Position numbers and translations under genes: made by a program
Notes under the pieces: generated by a model
What the model was told of the DNA's origin: nothing
What the model saw: the letters and a program-made list of their open reading frames with translations, nothing else
Databases searched by the model: none
Assembly: GCA_036873755.1 (NCBI GenBank)
Contig: JAVTVY010025077.1
Coordinates: 1-64,000 of the forward strand
DNA length: 64,000 nt
From: Hanleya hanleyi
Taxonomy: Eukaryota; Mollusca; Polyplacophora; Lepidopleurida; Hanleyidae
Reading direction: 5' to 3'
Shown here: piece after piece, positions 56,646 to 64,000 of the stretch
Numbering within the stretch: position 1 is the first letter of the stretch
How the letters are laid out: each line of letters opens with the position of its first letter

Positions 56646-58232
56646 ATGTCTACTTACTCCCAAACTACATTTAATCTGGAAGATTTATTTAACAATCACA
56701 AAACGTTTCTCAGGGAAAGAGGTATTTGTCTTCCAACCAATCATAACAACATATCAAAAGTATATTGGACTGCCAGAATGCATAAATCACCATACAAAAC
56801 TAGATTCATAGCTGGTTCTAGACGCTGCACCACCAAGCTTCTTTCAACCCTGTTGACGAGGGCCCTTCAGGAGGTAAAAGCAGTTTGGGAAAGGTATTGC
56901 GCCACTATTTCTGAAAACTTTGGCGTTTAATGTATGTGGACATTGAAAAACATTGAAGAAGTTGATGTTAAAGGTCACAGACCGTACAGACATGTATCCA
57001 CATGGGATTGCTCGATTCTATATTAAAACCCCTTAGCAGGACCTTATTGACCGTCTTAGTTTAATTATAGTATATGTGTTCAAGAAAACTGATCGTAGAT
57101 ATATTACTGTCGGAGCCATAAAGCATTCTTTAGCTCTTACATACAAGAGATATCATTCATTGGATGTTTGTTTTTTATAGAGTTGCTTGAATTTCTCGTA
57201 AAAAATATCTATGTGAAATTTGCCAACACAATATATCAACAGCATATAGGTATTCCAATGGCTACTAGTTGTGCACCCCGGTTGGCTGACCTATATCTGT
57301 TCTCTTGTGAATATGACTATATGCAAGCGCTTTCAAAAACCGGTCCATTCAAAGTCCGTTCCTTCTCATTCATCAACGCTATATAGACGATCTTCTCGCT
57401 GTGGAGAATCGCTATATAAATGACGCAGTGAAGTATATATATCCACCTTCACGGGATTTGAAGGGAACTACAGATAGCCTCAGGCACATCATATTTAGAC
57501 CTATGTCCCTATCAAAATGAAGCGGGCCTTCTCTCTCGTCGACTTTATGACAAAAGAGATGATTACAATTTCGACATCGTAAACTATCCCTTTCTGGACA
57601 GTAATATTTCAGTGGGACCTGCATATGGCGTATACATATCTCGCCTAGTAGCACTTGCTAGATCCTGTGTTAAATGTGACGATTTTAATCTACGTCACAA
57701 AACATTGCAGTAGAGACTTCTAAAACAGGGCTGTACCACCAAGCGCCTCTACTCAAAGTTTCACAAATTTGGCGATACATATCGCATGCTGATAGCCAAA
57801 TACGTAGCGTCAAGATCTATGGCATTACGTTTCGTAACTTGTGTCTGATTCCGCTTAACCCGGGGCTAGGGGTCGTATGAACCCATGTACTTCAAGATCC
57901 TCATGGTGCTCATATGAAAAGACACAAAAAAGGCGTGAATGAGATACATCATTCTCTAGATGACGGGTTTACAACGAATATTATTGATTATGAATACTGA
58001 TCAGCGATACGAATCTGATATTTTTGGAACATCATGACGTCTTGCCGGCATCATTGAAAACTGTTGACCGCTTCTCTTTTGCAGGAAACCAGCCTATGTT
58101 AATGTATTCTATGATTGTCTTTTGAATTTGGTGCTAGTATTGTTATATGGAATAGGTCTTTGGATTATGAACGCGGATATTCTTTAATGGACGACGGCTG
58201 AATTATGAATGACGGACCAGACGCTTGCAATC
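56646..58232 (+). mobile_element. PLE family 1, copy 6 (longest)
   Basis: It runs from the RT region (NNISKVYWTARMHKSPYKT near 56740) to the common 3' end at about 58232 (GACCAGACGCTTGCAAT). It lies inside the zinc-finger remnant of element B. Confidence 0.75.
56700..57832 (+). pseudogene. Penelope-like reverse transcriptase, multiply broken
   Basis: Motifs in order: YWTARMHKSPYKTRFIAGS (56760), a WERYCATIS stretch, a degraded motif A near 57010, HIGIPMATSCAPRLADLYLF (motif B, 57240-57300) and RYIDDLLAV (motif C, near 57378) in a shifted frame. The thumb region follows with FDIVNYPFLDS and PAYGVYISRLVALARSC (57570-57660). Several stops and shifts separate these pieces. It is the best guide to family 1 in the window. 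No endonuclease frame follows the thumb. Confidence 0.7.
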
Positions 58233-58790
58233 TAGCAACGGTATGATCTGCTACCGTTTGAAATGAAAGGCGACCCCACCCACAGGTCCAGCATGAAGAC
58301 CAAGCGTCGCCTGGAAAGGGATATGGGACTATAACCTGCAAAATGCGATCAAATTGCGCAAACCGCTGTTCCAGGACATGTGTGGGAAGTTGATGCTGGG
58401 TCGACATCGGGCATTACAGACTAGTCTTTTGTCTTAAATGCCGCCATTTACATCTGACGACGATACAGCTCACCAATCTCCAATGTACGAGTTGTCACAG
58501 CGAAACAGCTCACCAATTACCAGTATACGAGTTGTCAGAGCATTTCCATCATAGCTCTCTAGATTTGTATCTAATACCGCTATGCCGGTGCTAGGGGCCG
58601 TGTGGTCATATCATCCAAGTTGCCACATGAACAGGTACAATAAAAGCGTACCTGAGATACAACACATATCACGAATCGTTAGATTCTTGGTATGTGCTTT
58701 AGAATAGGTTAACCAGAAGACTGTTCTGTGAAGTCATGTGACGCAGTCAGTATGTCGGCACCTCTTCCCACTTCCCTTATATGTGTTGTA
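58233..58790. other. Unassigned DNA inside element B
   Basis: No gene. A CAGCTCACCAAT..GTACGAGTTGTCA word is repeated at about 58466 and 58507. Confidence 0.4.
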
Positions 58791-59053
58791 ATGTTGCCGT
58801 TACAGTATCCTTGCCTGCCCGAAGACGATTAGAACCAACGGATCAGAACGAACATGGCCGAAGATTGAATTTTCTGAAATGGCGACTTCTGATCGGACAA
58901 GAGCAGCCGAGAATACATTTAACGGGCAAGAACGAATATGACAGACACAGCGCCAAATGGCGGCCTCTGATTGGACAATAGCATACATGAATTGTAAACA
59001 TATCCAACGCGGCTCCCCCAGCTTGGGTATGATGTAACATTGGGGAGAATAAA
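58791..59053 (+). other. Shared 3' untranslated segment with AATAAA (element B)
   Basis: This segment is strongly similar to 2520-3061: GAACATGGCCGAAGAT, CTGAAATG-CGACTTCTGAT, AACGAATATGACAGA, TGGCGGCCTCTGATTGGACA and CAACGCGGCTCCCCCAGC. AATAAA lies at 59048-59053. Confidence 0.6.
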
Positions 59054-59109
59054 CTATATGAAAACTTGTGAACGTGTTGATCTTTCTTTCTCTCTTCTGG
59101 CTGATTCAT

Positions 59110-60480
59110 GGCGTCAAGTCGTTTATGCTAGGGCGTTAAGGCGTTAAGATAAAGCGTTAAGGCGTTAGCATAGGCGTTAATGCGTTAACATTGGCGTTAA
59201 GGCACGGGATTCCCTTCTCTCGCTGCAAGTATTGCAATGCATATAACCTTGAAGTGCCTAGGGAATAGTCAACACCTCTGCAACTCCCCTTTCTCCACTA
59301 TTCCCCATTTCGCATGCGCACGCGTATCATCGCTTTTCTGGCTCAAAACGACAAGAGCTTCAACAGAACATCACTCATGTGTTGGATACAGCCTGAGGCT
59401 AATGGTTTACAAACGACTTTATATGACCACTCACTCACTCACTCGCATTCCTCCTCCTCATCCCCCCCCCCCGTCCTCCTCCATCACCACAAACACACAC
59501 CTACACACATACGCTGAGGTAACTCAACGAGGTAGCGAAAGCGAACATGGCCACCTCTCCTAAAACGCGCTCCTTTGCACTTCCGATTCTTCCCTTTCTC
59601 TACAACTCCCCGAGTGCGCAGGCGCATATCACTCCCATTATGACTCTAGTCCACGAGTGCTTGACCAATATACCTCACATGACCCAGTCGGACCAATATT
59701 GAACCATCTCGACACCAAAAGGGCCATTCCACTGCTCGTATTCTACTGTGCATGCGCAGATGGGCGGTATTTCCACTACACACCCATCCAGTCGGATGCT
59801 TCCCCACGACTGCTTCAAGATGACACCCCATACAACCGATTCGTACCAATAGTGGGTCATCTCGACCTCAAAAACCCATTCCAATGCAGGTTTACCACTG
59901 CGCATGCGCGCCATAACCCCTACTTCCACGACTCTCCAGTCCAATCGGAGGCTCCCCCACGAGTGCTTCAATATGACACTTCCCCCACTCCATTCGGATC
60001 AATAGTGGTCCATCTCGAGGCTAAAACCTCCATTCCCATGTCCTTTCCCCACAATTCCCTGTCTATGCAAGCGTGCCATAACCTCTACTTCCACACCCCG
60101 CCAGTCCTGTCTGACGCGCCTCCACGAGTGCTTCACCATGACACCTCACACAATCCATTCAGACCAAGAATGGTCCCCCAATCACTCAAACACACCCCCA
60201 CACATCCTCAAAATGCCCGCTTTCGCTACTACTCCTACTGATGACGTCACCAATGGCGTCAATGTTGATATGGACATCTCTCAAGTCGTGGTCTACTCCA
60301 CAAGAGCGGACATCTCCTTCCCCCCCCCCCCTCCTCCCCGAGTGCTACACATTGACAACTCCCACAGGACATTCGGACCGCGGATAATCCACCTCGGCCC
60401 CAAAACACCCACCCACGATTTGTCTATTTACTACGCATGCGTCATCAGAAATTTTCAATAAAAGTCACCCCATGACCACG
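59110..60480. repeat. Right arm repeats of element B
   Basis: GCGTTAA words are followed by CGCATGCGCACGCG (59309), the inverted promoter (59387-59425), a short CTCA array, NRF1-like sites near 59750 and 59898, and a CRE unit with TGATGACGTCACC at 60239. The order is the reverse of the left arm. Confidence 0.7.
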
Positions 60481-60534
60481 AGACCCCAACCATCGTCTTG
60501 TACACGTTGAGACAGAGATGCCACACTCCATAGT

Positions 60535-60774
60535 AAAATGCAGGAATGAAAAATATTACCACTGCAATACTCCTACTTAATACTCCTTAGTACAGCCGCC
60601 AACAGAGTTATTGCCCCGTCAGTGTCGTCGTCCTTGAATCCAGATGGGTCTACGAAAATGCAGGAATGAAAAATATTACCACTGCAATACTCCTACTTAA
60701 TACTCCTTAGTACAGCCGCCAACAGAGTTATTGCCCCGTCAGTGTCGTCGTCCTTGAATCCAGATGGGTCTACG
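60535..60774. repeat. Exact 120-bp tandem duplication
   Basis: The 120 bases from AAAATGCAGGAATGAAAAAT are repeated without a difference. The left arm of the same element has only one copy (around 54590-54670). Confidence 0.9.
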
Positions 60775-61226
60775 ATTTTAATTTTCATATCATCCTGGAA
60801 TTTGACAAGCGGGCGCCATTTTTCATCTGCCGATTTGACAAAAACGGACCTGCTCTTTCGAGCGATTGCACTATGCTATATTATATAATACTAACGTGAG
60901 GGTGTATGTATGGTTCGACCGTAAATAAAATCATTAATCGACTACCCACATAAATCAACAACCCAATCCCGGCGATTCAGACGACCCCCCGCGTATTTTC
61001 TGTGGGACTGTGTCGCGAACATGGGACTATTTTCTGTCCGCGGACCGAAACCGAAGGGATCGCCTCACCTCCAGACATGATCTCACCGCGGAAGAATACC
61101 GCGGATTAATGCATCCCCCGGGGTTACCTCCAGTTACGTGACCCGAAGTGCACTCAATGCCCCTTTGCCGGAACTATTGCGGCCGTGATCTGCGGCCTTT
61201 ACACGCCTCCAATACATCGTTGCCAT

Positions 61227-61260
61227 GTACGTCCGTCCGTCCGTCCGTCCGTCCGTCCGT
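61227..61260. repeat. (CCGT)n microsatellite
   Basis: About eight CCGT units directly at the outer limit of element B's right arm. Confidence 0.9.
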
Positions 61261-61834
61261 CAACATTTTCTTGTCAGCTAAATATCTGCAGATCTATGAA
61301 GTCGGGCCTGACCAAACTTTGGTGAGAGCTTCCTGAATGTTGACAGATGAAATGATTAGATTTTCAGATGGCTATGATGATGTCATGATTTTTAATAAAT
61401 TTTTTTATTATTTATTGATGGCGTAGCTTTTGCACTGTTATCTATGCCCATCAACATGTTCTTGTCCGCTGAATATCTGCAGATCTATGAAGTCGGGCCT
61501 GACCAAACTTTGGCGAGAGCTTCCTGAGTGTTGACAGATGAAATGATCAGATTTTCAGATGGCTATGATGATGTCATGATTTAAAAAACAAAATTATTAT
61601 TTATTGATGGCTTAGCTTCTGCGCTGTTATCTATGCCCATCAACATGTTCTTGTCCGCTGAATATCTGCAGATCTGTCAAGTCGGGCCTGACCAAACTTT
61701 GGTGAGAGCTTCCTGAATGTTGACAGATGAAATGATTAGATTTTCAGATGGCTGTGATAATTTCATGATTTTTTATTTTTTTTCATTTTTTAATTTATTG
61801 ATGGCTTAGCTTTTGCACTGTTATCTATGCCCAT
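61261..61834. repeat. Three tandem units of about 190 bp
   Basis: Units start at 61261, 61452 and 61641 with CAACATGTTCTTGTCCGCT-like sequence and share AATATCTGCAGATCTATGAA, GGGCCTGACCAAACTTTGG and TTATCTATGCCCA. Confidence 0.85.
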
Positions 61835-64000
61835 CGAGAACCCTTGGTTGCATGTTTCGTTGTGAATTTTGAAGATTCCCTGATACAAGAAAGCCTGGTC
61901 CATTCAAGATTCTCATTGAATGAAGGACAACATTTTTCTTAAATTTTGCTATTAAATCATTCTATTCTACATGTACATCATATGATTTATTCTAAAACTT
62001 TTGCATGAACCATATTTGTGTCCACACATTTAACTGGTACAACATAATGCTTCAATTTTTGTCACCAAACATGTTACTGTACCTTGGAAATTATGTAAAA
62101 CGAGTGATTAGGAGAGCCCATTTTTAGCCTGACTGTGTGCAATTTTGAATCAGTTTGCATACCTGGAGCTTTGCCCCCCCTAATGGGGTGGGCCTGTGTC
62201 AATAAGTGTGTTTACTTGTTATCACACTTGTGCAATGCATAAATTGCCACTAATAAAGCTACAGTTCCTTTTCGTAATTCATTATTGAGGGTCCAATTTT
62301 TTTAAGTGAATTTCGGCGCAAAGAGCCTGTGATCAATCACAAAACAGAGGTTTATTAACATGAAATTCAATACCCAGCTATGCAATCGGATCGATATTGA
62401 GGCTTCCAGAAGCTTTTTCTATGAGTATTTCCTTCAGAAATCCTTTCAAATTGAACAACAACAACACTTCCGTTTTTTGTTTCATTTGAGTTTTGGGTGC
62501 CCATGTGTTTTCCAAAAATTACCTGGCTCTAGATGCAGGCCTGATCCTACTTGACTAAAAAAAAACGGCTGAGGGGTGCACGCACATTTTAGGTGCTTGC
62601 CTGCAATTCATGTTTGTACTACTAACGTAGGCCTACGGCTAGTGTTCACACGCGAGCATGTGCAGCCAGCTGACATTGATAGTGATACGTTATTGATGGT
62701 TATTGATGGTGACGACTGTCGCCAGGACTAACCACCTCTTTTTTTCAACTCCGCAATGAAAGAAGTGGAATGTTGCTCAATGACAATTCACGCAGGTTAC
62801 TAGCATGAACCCACATTACAGCCATGTAATTTCACGAGCAAACTGTTCAATTGTTTTGCGCTATAAACATGCAAAGTCGGACGGAGAAGATTTGACCGAT
62901 TATGTTATTTGGCGGTAAAAAGAGCTGCCGATGTCTCGAGTTTTGTGGACAACTAAGACATCGTTTTTGTGTGCAGGAATTTCGCTTCTCTCCAACTGAA
63001 TCAATTGAGTGTCTATATTGAAACACATTGTTGGCGGAAATTTGAAGCTGCAAAATTACTTAGTCTACCTGGCAAAGCTATATCGTGAAGAATTGGACTA
63101 TTTTCCGTATATATGTAATTACATATCTACGAATAGTCGAATACTTCGTAATATAAGTACAAGAACAGAACAGTACTTGAACAAAGTTTGCGATTCTGAC
63201 TGGCTAGCCCGATTCAAGAGTTTCCGATATTTTCTGTCAGCGGCAGATTTTAGATTAACTGAAAAGGTTTTACACCAGGCGCGGATCACAACAGTACAGC
63301 CCGGATTAACTAGAGTGAATAAAACTGGAAAGATGTCCATGTATGTGAGAAGCATCATTTTCAGGAGAAGTAGAACCGGTAACGAGAGTGTTTGAACTCA
63401 GATAATTGTTCAGATAGCACACGTCGATAATTAAGGGGCCAAGTCGTAGACTGGTTACCTAGTGTTATTGGTATTATTATTCTTTTTCTTCCGCCAGATA
63501 CACCGATGTCGCTGAAACTTCACATGGTGATTGGGCCAGATGCATATCCTCCAATCAAGCCGATTGGCCAAAAGCTTCGGCGGCCATCTTGGATTTAACC
63601 CAAAATCTTTGAAATCTTTTTTCTCCTGAACCGCTAAACTGATTGACGCGAAACTTGGCACACATGATCGATGGATCAGGGTCTCTCAAAATCCTATTTG
63701 GAAATTTGCTGCGCAAAATAAAATGAGCGACACTGATCAATTAAATTTGTCGCTTCAAGTTACGGATTTGGACGGAGAAAGTGACGAAATATATGCCATA
63801 TGATACAGCGATCACGGATATGTGAATTTTTTTATACTAGGTCACGTGGTTTGGCCGCCACCTTGAATTTTGTCAGAAATGGAACAATCTTGTAGGGGCT
63901 GTAACTCTGGAACTACGGGGGATACAGCCTTGCAGTTTGTTGCATTATATTGTGCAGGAGCAGGTCTCTCGGTAACCTTAAGGCCAATCTAGCATAAGAT
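61835..64000. other. Unassigned DNA
   Basis: No gene recognised. A 128-codon plus-strand frame at 63009-63395 overlaps a 79-codon minus frame and has no motif that I know. The stretch 63500-63720 (CGGCCATCTTGGATTTAACC, CTGAACCGCTAAACTGAT, GCGAAACTTGGCACACATGA) looks like a dispersed repeat. Confidence 0.35.

Larger units (their letters stand above)
53411..61227. mobile_element. Polinton-type element B with 2.1-2.5 kb inverted arms
   Basis: Left arm 53411-55920 starts AGTAGTATAGAAAGG. The right arm (59110-61227) matches it in reverse through GAGTGCACTTCGGGTCAC, ACAGAAAATAGTCCCATGT, AATCGCCGGGA, ACGTTAGTATTATATAATA, TGAAAAATGGCGCC, GACGGGGCAATAACTCTGTT, CRE and NRF1 units, a TATA promoter and GCGTTAA repeats. 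The last 15 or so bases of the right arm are not recognisable and are followed by a (CCGT)n tract. Between the arms are a zinc-finger gene remnant, PLE copy 6 and the shared 3' untranslated segment. No capsid or integrase gene remains. Confidence 0.7.

Noticed and set aside
63009..63395. 128-codon frame as a new gene or a later methyltransferase exon
   Set aside because: No SAM-binding motif, no flanking splice signals of matching phase, and an overlapping frame on the other strand.

Overview
The window is repeat-rich animal DNA, not bacterial. It has spliced exons with GT/AG borders, TATA-plus-initiator promoters, AATAAA signals, nested DNA transposons and retroelements, and very long minisatellites. 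The mixture (Polinton/Maverick-type elements, Penelope-like elements, a bacterial-type winged-helix methyltransferase gene with large introns) fits a marine invertebrate, possibly a deuterostome such as amphioxus or an acorn worm. I cannot fix the species from sequence alone.

Layout. (1) 1 to about 7.54 kb: internal part and one terminal arm of a Polinton/adintovirus-like element. It holds two tandem copies of a gene encoding C2H2 zinc fingers fused to what I read as the N-terminal part of a protein-primed DNA polymerase B; the first is open and truncated, the second broken. They are followed by a CRE-site array and NRF1-site repeats. (2) 8.9-12.84 kb: a 3.9 kb Polinton derivative with very long inverted arms and a broken zinc-finger/packaging-ATPase gene between them. 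(3) 12.8-20.5 kb: MITEs, a transposon with inverted ends, and a Penelope-like (PLE) copy on the minus strand. (4) 20.84 to about 27.1 kb: another Polinton-type arm with (TGAG)n arrays, an AAACGTTT-rich 670-bp inverted repeat and a reversed arm fragment. (5) 27.57-30.12 kb: an unidentified element with inverted ends.

(6) 30.9 kb to beyond 52.4 kb: the only ordinary host gene I recognise, a class I SAM-dependent methyltransferase of the Rv2258c-like winged-helix type, plus strand. Three coding exons (30903-31081, 47686-47882, 52291-52419) join with matching codon phases. The methyltransferase core would lie in later exons that I did not find. Intron 1 (16.6 kb) is mostly a 44-bp minisatellite of about 190 units, split by a 6.5 kb PLE that itself received another PLE tail and a MITE.

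(7) 53.41 to about 61.23 kb: a second large Polinton with 2.1-2.5 kb inverted arms, a broken third type of zinc-finger gene, and a PLE inserted near its end. (8) 61.2-64 kb: a (CCGT)n tract, a 190-bp triplicate and otherwise unassigned DNA.

Common themes: different Polinton proteins all start with C2H2 fingers. Their promoters share a TATA-to-initiator spacing of 29-31 bp. Their inverted arms are built from roughly 150-180 bp units, each carrying an NRF1-like palindrome (TGCGCATGCGCA) or one or two CRE palindromes (TGACGTCA). One PLE family is present in six copies with the same 3' end.
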